A stretch of 64,000 bases of DNA. Source: Limnephilus marmoratus. Taxonomy: Eukaryota; Arthropoda; Insecta; Trichoptera; Limnephilidae. Where the stretch lies: contig OU862916.1 of the NCBI GenBank assembly GCA_917880885.1, positions 52,674,831 through 52,738,830 of the forward strand. The letters are read 5' to 3'. Below, one piece after another: positions 31,421-42,009 of this stretch. The position numbers and the translations under genes are program-made. Within the stretch, counting starts at the first letter, position 1, and each line of letters starts with the position of its first letter. The notes under the pieces were generated by a model that was not told the DNA's origin, made no database searches, and saw only the letters and a list, made by a program, of their open reading frames with translations.

Positions 31421-31972
31421 TGTGTGTCAGTAATAAGATAAAAACAGCTCTTTCTGAAAATGACAACATTTTACGAAAAAACTTCAAATTACTGTAAATG
31501 TTGAACGGTTGAAGATAAATTTACATATGTCTATATATTCTAAAAGAAAATTAAATTCTTTACAACTTCTTTCGAATAAATTTTTTTCTTTGATGAATAT
31601 TTTAGACGATATGAAGGAATGTTTGATGAAAAATGTGAGGTAAAATGATTTTTTTCGAAAATATCTACATTTGTGGAGCGAATAACTCGAAAATGGCTGG
31701 GATTTCGAAAATTACGTATAGAATAAAAGTTGTAGATAATTTTATCAGCTTTTACTTATTATCAAAAAATTTTCCTCTGCGGCGCACCATTTTTGAGATA
31801 TAAGCGGAAACCCGAAAATTGGGACCTCCCCCTCCCCCTCCCCCCCCCTAGCTCACCACCTAGACGTCAGGATTTTTAGTATGTTCACATCCTAAGCACC
31901 CTAAACAAGTTTCTGAAGGAATCGCTTAGGTCCCTGCTCACGCACTCTACACCCCCTTCCTTGACTGGACTA
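31421..31972 (-). repeat. T1 right terminal inverted repeat
   Basis: About 550 bp, reverse complement of the left TIR, ending GACTGGACTA at 31972. It is followed directly by the 3-bp duplication aag and then Helitron sequence. Confidence 0.9.
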
Positions 31973-31984
31973 AAGGTTTCTGTA

Positions 31985-33296
31985 TATACTGGTGAGCTCT
32001 GGCATTATGAAATTTGTATATAAAATTGCAATTGGTGCCACGCAAACTGTTTGAAAACTGAATGTACCGGGAGTGAATGTATGGAATGCGGGAGGAGGTG
32101 GCGGATGGGAGAGGGGTGAAGGATGAGGGAGGGAAGGGGAGGGGGACAAGGGAGGGGAACTCGGGAGAGGGGGCCCGCGGGATGGGTTGGGGAGGGGAAC
32201 CCGGGAGGTGGGAGGGGAACTCGGGAGGGGGGAGAGGAAAACGGGTGGGGGTTTAAGGGATAGGGGAAGCGGGCGAGGGGAGTGAGGAGAGGGGAAGGGG
32301 ACGTTGGAGAGGAAGGGGAGGCAGAAAGGGAACGGGACGAATGGGAAAGGACACGAGCTCTGGCATCATGAAATTTGTATAATAAAATTGCAATAAGTGG
32401 TACACGAGCTGTATGAGAACTGAATGTATCGGGAATGAATGTATGGAATGCAGGAGGGGGGAGGGGAACCCGGGAGGGTGGAGGGGAACTCGGGAGGGGA
32501 GAGGGGAATTCGAGAGGGGGATCCGCGGGAGGGAGGAGGTGATTATGGGAGGGGGTAGGGGAACTCGGGAGGGGGGATCGCGGGACGGAAAAGGGGGGGA
32601 GTAGAGTGAGGAGAAGGAAGGTGGAGGAGGAGTGGGAACGCGAAAGGGGAAGGGGACGCGGGAGAGGAAGGGGAGGTGGAAGGTGAACGGGACGAATGGG
32701 AAAGGACGCGCAGGGAGAAACAATTTCGTTATTAAATGGCAAAGGTTGGTACCCGGCATATATATAAATGCTAATAAATGAAAATGAATCGCCGAAATGT
32801 ATGTACGCGCATAACTTCCGAACGACTACACCAAATTGGATAATTCTTTTTTTGTTGTGTTTGTTATTGCCAGGACAAGGTTTGTATATAACTACTGGTG
32901 AGCTCTGGCATTATAAAATGTGTATACTAAAAATTCAATGGGTGGCACGTGAGCTGTTTGAAAACTAAATGTACCAGAACTGAATGTATGGAATGCGGGA
33001 GGGGGGATAGGAACTTGGGTATTGGTGCCGCGGGTGGAAAGGGACGGGAACCAGGGAGGGGGAGGGGAACCTGGGAGGGGGGAAGGGAATTCGTGAGGGG
33101 AGTTGGCGGGACGGGGGAAGAGGAGTGGAGTGGGGAGTCGGAAGGTGGAGGAGGCGGAGTGGGAACGTTTGAGGGGAAGGGGACGCGGGAGAGGAAGGGG
33201 AAGCGGAAGGTGAACGGGACGAATGGGAAAGGACACGCAGGGAGAAACAATTTTTTGTTGAACGGCATAGCAACGCATGCCGGGCACCAGCTAGTA
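31985..33296 (+). mobile_element. tandem array of Hel-1 Helitron units
   Basis: Three units share the phrase gtgagctctggcatta (about 31991, 32355 as gagctctggcatcatgaaat, 32899) and the tail caggagaaacaatttc/aattttttgttg...cgaatgggaaaggac. Each holds a purine-rich minisatellite (gggaggggaactcgggaggg). The last unit starts near 32757 (tatataaatgctaataaatg, gaatcgccgaaatg) and ends with GGCAT-agcaacgc-ATGCC, gggcaccag, CTAG, T at 33296. Open frames through the G-rich parts are artefacts. Confidence 0.75.
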
Positions 33297-33372
33297 TATA
33301 AATGAAAATGAATCGCCGAAATGTATGTACGCGCATAACTTCCGAACCCATGCATGCCGGGTACCCGCTGTA
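33297..33372 (+). mobile_element. 76-bp Hel-1 mini-derivative
   Basis: It contains only the 5' end (atataaatgaaaatgaatcg, ccgaaatgtatgtacgcgca) joined to the 3' hairpin region (catgcatgccgggtacccgc). It follows the array without a gap. Confidence 0.65.
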
Positions 33373-33374
33373 TA

Positions 33375-33600
33375 TGTATAATTTATTTATTTATTTATTT
33401 ACGGACAAATAGTCCATTAACAATATAACAATAACACGAATAACAAGCGAGCCTAAAGGCCCGACCCGCCTAGCAATTGATCACTGTTCGCATCGATTAC
33501 CGTTCGCATGTCATTTTTTGTAACCAGCACCACTTTTCGTAACAATCACCACTTTTCGTAACGATTCACCAGTTAACCCCATGTGTCGAGCATGCGTAAA
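33375..33600 (-). mobile_element. probable LINE 3' end (tail to the left)
   Basis: tttatttatttatttacgga at the left is a reversed A-rich tail. It is followed by caagcgagcctaaaggcccg, a 3' UTR phrase. No coding sequence. A 21-bp near-repeat (caccacttttcgtaacaatc / gattcacc) lies at 33528-33570. Confidence 0.4.
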
Positions 33601-33964
33601 GAAGTTTTACTTTAAAAAAATGGGGCATTTGGGACTCTTGTTTTTTGTATCGTATAATAAGGGACAAATAAAAACATTTATTTTTAAATATAGCAAAAAA
33701 ATTTTAATAATTTTTAAATATAGCTTTTTGCATAAAAATATTCAATGAAAATGAAATTCGGTCAACCCTGTAGATTTTACGAACGTGAAACAAGGAATTC
33801 GTATGTATTTACATTTCGTTTCCAAAATATTATTTCAAACTATTGTAATTCAGAGCGACGCGGACACGTCCTCGTCTGGCCACGTTTCGGACCGTAATGA
33901 ACTGCGAAATTTTGTGTTTCGGCGCTATGATAAAATCGTCAAATGCGAAGCTGTTAATTAATTA

Positions 33965-34450
33965 AAATTAAATGCTTCCCAAAATTATTTTTCGGTCAAA
34001 CTTATTTATGATTTGTCAATAATGTCTTAGCACAATAAGTATGTAAAAAAATATGAAATATATTAGTTTATAAGTGCGCAAATAAATACACAAATGGACC
34101 AATTTTCGTCAAGAAACACATGTACGTACATATTTTTTAATGATTTTATTGAAACTAAAATTAAAATTCTAATACATAACTTTGCTAGATAATGTATTGA
34201 TTTATTTCACTGCATGATTACATTATTTGAAATGGGTGTGGTATAATACAAAAACTTTTTTGAAAATTTAACAAATCTGCCAACGACCTATGGAATAACC
34301 TTATTATACTAAAAATTAAAAAAAATTCTAAAAATTTATTACATAACTATGCTAGATAAAAGAACAATCTTTCGAAATCCATTTATAATTTTTTGTGGAA
34401 AAGAGTCAATACGTCTAAAAACTTTTTTGAAAATGACATATTTCTGGGTT
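33965..34450 (+). repeat. repeat G, copy 1
   Basis: Shares about 480 bp with 47800-48285 (tgtcaataatgtctta, agaaacacatgtacgtacat, gatttatttcactgcatgat, ccatttataattttttgtgg). Non-coding. The right end runs into the hammerhead-bearing PLE sequence, so G may be the upstream part of the same element. Confidence 0.7.
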
Positions 34451-34600
34451 TCTCTACCTATGTCCTCTTAACCCTTACTTCAAAGTTTCTATTTGTTCTA
34501 CCTATATAAAAGCAATTTTAGTCTTTACAATTTAGTTTATAAACGCCAAATTTTTTTGTTTTAAAGTTTTTAAGTTTAGTATACATTTTTTATGTTTAGT

Positions 34601-34690
34601 ATACATTTGATCCTGATGATGTGAACATCGCTCACGAATTGTTGCTTGTGTACCTATAAATAAAAGTGATGTAAACAAAGTTATTTGTTT
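34601..34690 (+). ncRNA. PLE-type hammerhead-like motif, intact order, decayed core
   Basis: CTGATGA at 34615-34621, then T, GTGAAC-ATC-GCTCAC (one mismatch against the 26.4-kb copy) and GAATT instead of GAAAC. Downstream taaataaaagtgatgtaaac matches 25680-25700. The core substitution should abolish cleavage. Flanks are colinear with the PLE at 25672-26470. Confidence 0.55.
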
Positions 34691-34890
34691 TAAATTAATA
34701 AATTACTTCGTTTTTACCACTTTTATTGTTTACAAAACCGACATATTTCGTCAGCAAAGCTGACTTCTTCAGGGTTTTGACAGAAGGGTTCTGTCAAAAC
34801 CCTGAAGAAGTCAGCTTTGCTGACGAAACATGTCGGTTTTGTAAACAATAAAAGTGGTAAAAACGAAGTAATTTATTAATTTAAATCAAA
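34684..34890. repeat. palindrome with 102-bp arms carrying a hammerhead-like motif
   Basis: Arms 34684-34785 and 34789-34890 are reverse complements with two mismatches around a 3-nt spacer (ggg). On the plus strand of the right arm: helix I CAAAACC (34795-34801), CTGAAGA (34802-34808), extra A, stem II GTCAGC-TTT-GCTGAC (34810-34824), GAAAC-AT-GTC (34825-34834), helix I partner GGTTTTG (34835-34841). All three hammerhead helices and the core are present; helix III is minimal (2 bp). The left arm holds the same motif on the minus strand. Confidence 0.8.
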
Positions 34891-34894
34891 ATGG

Positions 34895-35865
34895 TACCAC
34901 AAAATAAGTTAGCTGTGTTAGAAGAAAAGTTATTTGTGTTTTCATTAAAATAAATAATGCCATCACAAAGTGAAAACCTTTCCGAAGAAGTTTTCTTCGA
35001 AAAATTAAAATTGAGTTAATTGAACCAGAGTTACGCAAGCCAACCGACAACGGAAATCACATTTTTTTATTGTACGATAGGTAGGTAAAGCTTTACGAAC
35101 GCCAGGAATATATTGTACCATAATCATTTTAACAAATATTTGTGTTTTAATGTCCATCATTTTCAGTGCTTTGAATGGTAAATTTAACGCTTTGGAGTTC
35201 TTTTTCTGAAAACATTTTGATAAAACGAAAATCCTTCACTCGCGAGTGTATTTCAAACGTGTCCGTCCACGCGCGATTGCATTTCATATTATCGAAAATT
35301 AACAGGCCATAAACCAATTTCCGATAATATGTTTGCTAAAACAGCTATTTTCATATTATTTCTGGGAATTGTATCGAAATTTAGTACTCATTACTCCGTA
35401 ACACGGATATTTTGTGGACTTGTTTAAAGGAATTAAGTTACCCACGTATATGTATTATATAAATTTATTAGTTTGACCATTAGAACGTACCTACCCATTT
35501 TTGTATTAATGGCCTGCGAAATTAACCCATAGGTATGTACCCACACTTTCTGTGCCCATATTGATGTACTTAGTTTTTATCACAAGAATTGCTCTGTGAA
35601 CGTGTGTCAAGATTCTTTTTTGACAGTTTCTGAGATATTTATATCTTAGAGACTTCGGATATTATCCCTGGTTATATTCATTAGACTTTCTGTTCGGGTC
35701 GTGCTGGGTATTAATAACCTCGCCGATAGAAGGAAAACTGCTTGGCTGACAATCTGCATATAATCTTTTAAACGGTAATATCTATACATCTATACGATAT
35801 TATACAAAAAATCGAGTTTTATGTTCCCGAGAACTTCACAAGAGTGCGCAGGCACAGACCTTTAT
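34895..35865. other. no clear feature; possible PLE 5' remnant at its start
   Basis: At 34891 an ATG opens a short plus-strand frame (MVPQNKLAVLEEKLF, then stop) directly after the palindrome, where a PLE ORF would begin. Too short to assign. The rest is AT-rich and unique. Confidence 0.3.
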
Positions 35866-35869
35866 TGTT

Positions 35870-36035
35870 CAGAGATCAGTTATCAAAACTAACCTATTCT
35901 GTTACTAAATTCCTTTCCCCATGACATGTATCTTTATTTTCAACTGAATATTCAACCATTAACCATGTTATCATTACTTAACATGTTGGTTATGTTAACT
36001 GTAATTGTGCATTTAAAATAAAATAAGTAAATAAA
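35870..36035 (+). mobile_element. possible LINE 3' tail
   Basis: Ends in gcatttaaaataaaataagt followed by aaataaa. Only the tail supports the call. Confidence 0.3.
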
Positions 36036-36039
36036 TTTT

Positions 36040-37020
36040 TTAAAAATTCCAATTCGGCCCTAAATTTCCAAAACAAATTGTGTTTACGAAATTCAAATGG
36101 GACGGAGATCTACGATATCAGACGAGTGTAAGAGAGTCAGAGCGCTGGGCTAATGGGCTAAATGGAATATTTCCTTCCATTACAATTCGTATGCTTCTAT
36201 TCGGTGCTTCTAGTTTTTTTCTTTATCCTATGTTTTTTATTGACATTGGCAGGCACAACAAATATGTTATATTTCAGATTTAAGCTGTCAGCTTTGTTCA
36301 CTACCGTTTGAAATCGTCATGGCATTCGGTCCGGAATTAGAGCCAAAAAACTTCAACGGAATTCTGTAGTCGTCCTTGGCAGATCAAATAATTGGCATTG
36401 AAGTGCCCCAATACCCACTCACAAATTCATGGAACCGTCTCGTTGGCTCACCCGAACAAAAAACCTTTCACTACCCGAGTTAGGCATGCTATACGCGTTT
36501 AGCTTTAACTGTGCGATCAGACAAAACAGTTAAAACTGCATAGTTAAAATTCGGTTTATAAATGTTTTCTGCATCCGAACCCGATTTTTATGCTTCCACC
36601 ATTAATGTTTTTTTTTTAGTCTAGCACAGGTTGTTAATTTTATTGAAAACCGTTTATTTGCTTGGGGTTTTATTTCTTTCATATTATTAAATAATTTCTT
36701 TAAGCTGCTCTTCTTTTGGTTCTGTCGAGGTAATCTTTGCTTTTTAAGTTTGCTGACTGACCGACAAAACTGCGCAGTTATTGGTACAGACACGCTGTTT
36801 AATCAGCGCAGTTCTAACTGCACAGTTTTAGCTAATCGATTTTTTAATAGATCCCAGTTCGATCTTGCGGTTCAAAAACTGCAAAGTTTTTGTCATGCAA
36901 ACTCTCGGGTATAAATAATGTATTAAGAAAAGCCTTCGATTATAAAGGAAATTATCAATTTTAACAGAAAGTGTTTAACTTATTTATTGCATTTTGAAAC
37001 ATTTTAACCTTTCTATGAAA
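36040..37020. other. no recognisable feature
   Basis: Short frames at 36080 and 36602 without family signature. Several acaaaactgcgcagtt/aactgcacagtt words around 36770-36830 and 36520-36545 give a loose inverted arrangement of cag-tt motifs. Confidence 0.35.
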
Positions 37021-37024
37021 GTGG

Positions 37025-37250
37025 TGAGACTATGACATTTTGAATTATAAGGGGATGTTATAAAACTGACGGGAGAAGGGGGGAGGGAAATAGATCGGGT
37101 AGAGAAGGATTGATCAGTACCTGGAAATTCATATCCAGTCCCCAAACACGTCTAAAGTCATTTTAAGTAACATTTCGATTCTGGTCTATCACCAGGGCAA
37201 TAATGAGAGCATTTACCAGCCTGGAACGTGCAGTAAATAAACTTTAAATT
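37025..37250 (-). mobile_element. SINE-D body fragment
   Basis: gtgagactatgacat, gatcagtacctggaaattca, ccaaacacgtctaaagtcat and cctggaacgtgcagtaaata follow the family order on the minus strand. The tRNA head is missing. Confidence 0.6.
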
Positions 37251-37261
37251 ATTTTATGGTA

Positions 37262-37480
37262 ATCTTTACATAGTACAAAATGAAGTCACTCCCGCGGTAT
37301 GTGCGCTTAGATCATTTAAACTAAGTAACAGATTTTCATGCGGTTTTCACCAATTGATAGAGTAATTCAAGAGGAAGGTTTATATGAATACATGCATATT
37401 ATAGTAGAGAAAAGTCGAGAAATTCAAAGATTCAATTCAGGCAGCTGGCAGCGGGCAGTGGAGGTATCCACCACTTACCC
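37262..37480 (+). mobile_element. Hel-2, plus orientation, 3'-truncated
   Basis: Starts with catagtacaaaatgaagtca and continues through gatagagtaattcaagagga to gcagctggcagcgggcagtg, then stops before the hairpin end. Confidence 0.65.
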
Positions 37481-37484
37481 GCCC

Positions 37485-38400
37485 TGGTATAAGTAACAGA
37501 TGGTTACTCCTTCAAGGCTCTCGCAAGGACTCTAATTTTTTTGAAAGAACGAATCTACATTTAAGTTTGAACGAATCTAGACCTCCAGTGTCCCTGCATA
37601 CAGTGTTAGGAAGCAGTATGCAAGTGCTTACATAATATACAAAATGCAAAAAATATAAAGCAAGTCAGGGATAAACAAATTAAAAAAAGATAAGAGAAAA
37701 ACATAAAAGGCGGCTGCTCGCAGGGTAATGGCATCTTGCGTATGTTGCAAGCATCTGCAAGAAAAGATAATGAAAACAAGTATTGTGATATGAAGAACGC
37801 TTGTGTCGGGTGGGATACCTCTCTCGTCATCTGGCAGTACCAGCCAGAATGTGTATGGTGATCGGTCTGCCGTGAATGAATCTCAACATCCGCACCCTTT
37901 AGCCGGTTTCTCGGTTGTGCCTTGACGATAGTAAGTGGGAAGTAGGGGAACGTACCCGAAGACCCTAAGGATGGAAGCGTCGAGTTGCCGGAGGCAGGGC
38001 GGAAGGATGCTGAGTTCGCCCAGCCAAACCTCAGGCCCACACATGTCGCTGGGGGAGGCGCAGATGAGTTGTGAGGATTCCATTCCGAAAATTTTTTTTA
38101 CGCCAATGTATCCAGGAGCGAGGTCTAACTCACCCCCAAAATGGGGAAGTTGACATTACAGAACATTTACAGTTCAGTTTCAGCCACAAGGGTCGGAGCT
38201 TATTGCTGAATCGCTAAAACAGAAAAAAAAAATTGCAAAAAAAAAAGGAAAACTAAAAATAAGAGAACATAATAAATACTTAGTGAAAAATAACAGTTGG
38301 TTATAAGTAGCAGAATATATTATATACCATGTTTTTAATTTGGTCAGCAATAACAGAAATGTATCAATTTGTTTTGAGCGAAGGAGTCATCAGGACCTTC
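37485..38400. other. no recognisable gene; weak Rep-A-like phrases
   Basis: Minus-strand frames at 37606-38083 are open but show no domain. The phrase cgtacccgaagaccctaagg ... atggaagcgtcgagttgccg is GC-rich and could be a RT-type scrap, but I see no motif. Confidence 0.3.
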
Positions 38401-38404
38401 GCTC

Positions 38405-38536
38405 TCAATTCGGCACAGCGAAGTCTGGCAGCGGGCAGCTGGCAAGCAGCAAGAATATGATATGTATGCAAATTAACAGATGGCGTTGGTTATAAAGGTT
38501 AGGTATGCCAAAGCAATGTATGGCCGGGTCTGCTAG
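38405..38536 (+). mobile_element. Hel-2 3' end, plus orientation
   Basis: gcagcgggcagctggcaagc, gatggcgttggttataaagg, then a hairpin region tgcc...ggc, cgggtctg, CTAG and T at 38537. Complete 3' terminus without the 5' part. Confidence 0.7.
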
Positions 38537-38569
38537 TTGACTATAAAATGGCACAAACTATTAAAAAAA

Positions 38570-38790
38570 GTAAACCAATGAGGACGAAAACCAAAATAAT
38601 AAATCTAAACGAAACCCAGAATATAGGTATGTCTTATCGGGGCAACACTTTTAACCACTAAGCCATTGAGACCTGAGTCAGTTTAATAATTAAAAGCGTA
38701 CAGATCTCCAGTTGCGACCGTTACGTTTTTATTTTCGTTGTCACGTTCTGTTACATATTTCATTTAGATTTCTTGGTATTTTAATACTAA
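38570..38790 (-). mobile_element. SINE-B related copy
   Basis: aataataaatctaaacgaaa, gttgcgaccgttacgttttt and tatttcatttagatttctt carry the family arms. The tRNA-like middle (ttaaccactaagccattgag) is decayed. Confidence 0.4.
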
Positions 38791-38843
38791 TAAATTATAT
38801 AATATATATTATGTATAATTATATAATATATCTAAATTATCAA

Positions 38844-39107
38844 CTAGCTGGTTCCCGGCATGCGTTGCAATGCCATATTCAAAGAAATACATTGTTTCTC
38901 CCTGAATCACTTTTCCCGTGCGTCCCCGTTCCCCTCACGCGTCCCCTTCCCAGATAGCTTTATAAATTATAACCTGTATATTATTCTGATGTATAAGCTA
39001 TATTGGTGTAAAGTTTCATTAAAATTCGTTCAGTAGTTTTTGCTTGAAAGAGTAACAAACACACATACATCCATACAAACTTTCGCGTTTATAATATTAA
39101 TAAGATT
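38844..39107 (-). mobile_element. Helitron-like element with Hel-1 3' end
   Basis: Minus strand ends GGCAT-tgcaacgc-ATGCC, gggaaccag, CTAG, T. The 5' end is atcttattaatattataaac followed by gcgaaagtttg. The body has aagtttcattaaaattcgtt. It is the same subfamily as 5829 and 46362. Confidence 0.75.
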
Positions 39108-39159
39108 ACATGGATGGGTCCATCCCACAAAAGATATTCAAATCAAAAAAATAAATATT

Positions 39160-39240
39160 TACGCAGGCCGAGATTTGATCACTTGACCTCTGGATTCGTA
39201 GTCGAGGATGATCACCACTCGACCGTGAAGGTCGTACGGC
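39160..39240 (-). mobile_element. tRNA-like SINE head
   Basis: Minus strand: gaccttcacggtcgagtggt, gactacgaatccagaggtca, agtgatcaaatctcggcctg. A-box- and B-box-like words in the right order; resembles the SINE-D head but is a separate lineage. Confidence 0.5.
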
Positions 39241-39244
39241 ATAT

Positions 39245-40705
39245 TTGGGGCAGTTATTAACTAAACAATTTATATGGTGACAATCACAAATCCCTCACCA
39301 ATCTTTCATCCCCTGTTATTAGTAATTCACAGGGGTCTCTCCGTTAATAATATATTGTACGGGAAATGTATACTTAGCTGGGTCGTTTCGTTTAACTTTT
39401 CCACCGTGGGTAGGTACACACACTTGCAGTACTTACACAGCGTTTTCCTTTATCAAGATTGTCTCTACATTTGTTTAGTGTCACCGCAGGACAGATACAA
39501 AGCTTTTTAGTTTAAAGCAGTGGCTGCCGGTAGCCTTTTTGATACTAGAACTAGACTATGCACTTCTAGGATACTAATGGGGTGGTACATGAGTTTGTAG
39601 CTTTTTTGGTTTCCATGGTAAATGCTTTGTAAGGTATTTTTTTTATTTACATGTGTTAATATTATTTTAATGGCATAGTGGAAAACTTGCAAAAGACTTA
39701 GCTGAGGACGACGCACGCTTCGAAGTGTATGTGGCTGGTGTGAGTGTAGTTCGGTAGAGTTATTCCGAACTGTATCCTGCAGGCCGAAGATTACTCAGAT
39801 TGTAGTCAACCTCCGATAAGGAATGGAATAAAATATAGAAAAGAAGAATATCACAGCACAGTCTTATTGAATACGTCCTTCAATTTGGAAAAAGGTTTTG
39901 TGATAATTATTGGCGTATTGCCGGTAACAATTTGTGATAATTATCGGCGTAAGAAAAATGTCATGTACAAACACAAGAATATCGACATTTTTGTTTGGAT
40001 TGGAATGATTGATTCATCTACTTTACTACAACTCATCCCTTTCAATTTACTTTCCCGTAGACTCAAAAATAAAGAACTGCTCTTCCTCAATCAACACTCG
40101 ACTAATTGTTAATATTATTCACCGTTGTCTAGAATGTGTAGACTGTTTAACTCAACCCAAAACCTTGATTTTTGGTAAAAGTATAAATGGTTTTTGTCGG
40201 TTACTAAAAAAGTGAAGAAACATTATAAATATTTTTACTTCTGGCTTTGACTTGAGTTGTCATTATTTTATTATGTTTATCTCTGTCTTTGTCTTAGCTT
40301 TCATAAACCATCTTTTACCCTTATAATTTACAATTACATTTTATTTCGTGTTATTATTTCGATAATTGAATGTGGGTCCCTTAAAAAATAAATAAATGAC
40401 TTCACTTCTTGGCGACTTCTTAACCTAAAAACTGAAGGATTTCATCAGGTGTCAAATTGAAAAACTACCATTTAAAAAAACATGAGTTCTCTAGGAAGTT
40501 ACACAGCGTCCTTACGATTTTTTTTATTATGTTATATTTTAAAAGCCTAATTATCTCCACTTTTACAAATGAGATTTACTAACTAGCATGGTTGTACCGA
40601 AGCCGGTTCATATGTTTGATTCAAGTACCTAAACAAAAGTTCCTGTTTTCATAAAAAGTTATTTTTATATTTTTTATATTAACTTTATGAGTAAAACCTA
40701 TAATT
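39245..40705. other. no recognisable feature
   Basis: Short frames only (39274, 39507, 39867, 40009). A local repeat gtgataattat-ggcgta occurs twice at 39898-39952. Nothing else. Confidence 0.35.
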
Positions 40706-40710
40706 GTAAT

Positions 40711-40925
40711 ATTTAATTAAATAAAGACGCTGTGAGCGAAACTCAATCGAAAATCTTGAAACAGAAAAATCAGAAAAAACGATATTGTCACCTCTGGGAT
40801 TTGAACCCAGGACCTCCCGCTTTCCGTGTGAAAACCCAAAGGTGCCAACATCTTATTTCTGATTTTTCTGTTTCCAAATTTTCGATAGAGTTTCGCTCAC
40901 AGTGTCTTCATTTATTTAAATAAAA
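40711..40925. mobile_element. foldback MITE enclosing a tRNA-like sequence
   Basis: Arms 40711-40779 and 40857-40925 are inverted (gacgctgtgagcgaaactc and gagtttcgctcacagtgtc; gaaacagaaaaatcaga and tctgatttttctgtttc). The centre on the minus strand (40847-40786) has tggcacct ... cctgggttcaaatcccagaggtgaca: a perfect T-arm (ctggg-ttcaaat-cccag) and a nearly complete acceptor stem, 62 nt in all, too short for a real tRNA. Confidence 0.75.
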
Positions 40926-41267
40926 ATAATGTTAGTTAACTTAGAAAAGAGTCTTGAAGCGCACAGTAAAATTGAAATAATAACTTGTTTTTTGGAATTA
41001 AGTTGTCAAAAAAATCAGCGTAAAAGATAAAAGAGTTTCCAAAGTTGTAAAAATAATTAACGCAGAAAGTTCCAGAAACCGTTGATGCTGATGTTGACAG
41101 TAGAGTTTAATATTCTCTGCACGTATTTTTCTTGTAAGACTTCTTTCATATGAAACAGCCTGTTTATGAAAAGAAAACTCTTTCCAATAATACATTAAAT
41201 TTAATAAACGTGTACAGGGTGAACTGGAAATATGGTAGCCAAAATATATATATTTTTTTTTTTTGAA

Positions 41268-41622
41268 TAGCTCACAAGGGTCCAAGCTGTTCCCGTCTGA
41301 AACCAGTGAGACTATGGCATCCCCAATTGGGGTATACTGGGAGGCTGATGGAAGTGGGGAAGGGAATGAGATGGGAAGAGGAAGGTAGGAAAGTACCTGA
41401 CTATTCAGATATGGTCACAAACATGAGCAATTTCAAGCAACGTTGGTCTTACACCAGGGTCGTACGAGTATCTTCCAATCTGAAACGTGCAGCAAATAAA
41501 CTATTCATTATTTTAAATGAATTAATTGGGAAATAACACAAATTAATCAAATAAAATTTATTTGCCACCGCCAGGATTCGATCCCGCGACCTTCGGATTG
41601 CGATTCAAGAGCCTTACCTCCT
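41268..41622 (-). mobile_element. SINE-D, nearly complete
   Basis: The minus strand opens with gaggtaaggctcttgaatcg, aaggtcgcgggatcgaatcc (B box), runs through the body and ends at gtttcagacgggaacagctt. The A box is clipped where a LINE fragment abuts at 41623. Confidence 0.75.
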
Positions 41623-41990
41623 TTGACAAAGCAGAAAAACCATTTACTTGTTCTCCCCAGACATCAAAATGTGGTATTTGAGGGTAGTTTCATCTATTCA
41701 TCATCAAAACTTTGGAATGAAATACCGCCGTCTATTCGAATATCGACATCGTTGCAGTGCTTCAGAAGCTCTGCGGCGAATGGTTGCTGACTGCACAGTC
41801 AACCGCACAACATCAAATGCATAGAATTTACAACTTACCTACTTGCGTTATTGATTATATTATTTATTCAAAATTTTTACATTTTTGCTTTAATTTAAAT
41901 TTTGATTTATGTGAATTTTAATTATTAATATTATATTAGAGGCACTGCTGAAAACAAGTTTCATTCCTGGAGAAATCTTGAATGGCTGTG
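41623..41990 (+). pseudogene. LINE ORF2 C-terminal fragment
   Basis: Plus strand in mixed frames: KPFTCSPQTSKCGI, then SFIYSSSKLWNEIPPSIRIS and TSLQCFRSSAANGC before a stop. The S-S-K-L-W-N-x-I-P-x-x-I-R pattern is the usual end of jockey/CR1-type ORF2. One frameshift near 41690. Confidence 0.6.
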
Positions 41991-42009
41991 CAGTGTGTAA
42001 TGGTTAAAA

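Larger units (their letters stand above)
28874..31972 (+). mobile_element. DNA transposon T1 (Academ-like?), degraded
   Basis: Begins TAGTCCAGTC and ends GACTGGACTA, flanked by aag on both sides (28871-28873 and 31973-31975). Terminal inverted repeats are about 555 bp long (28874-29436 and 31421-31972) and include gaggtcccaattttcgggtt and atatctcaaaaa. The interior is about 2 kb and carries a frameshifted coding region on the plus strand (29500-31229). Same termini, TSD length and protein type as T2, but the sequences differ, so T1 and T2 are separate families of one superfamily. Confidence 0.85.

Noticed and set aside
37606..38083. Minus-strand ORFs as a conserved gene
   Set aside because: GC-richer patch with two overlapping frames, but no domain, and neither frame resembles a reverse transcriptase or other family I know.
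40786..40847. Functional tRNA gene
   Set aside because: Only 62 nt, no proper D-arm or anticodon arm, and embedded in a foldback repeat. The other tRNA-like heads are likewise SINE parts.
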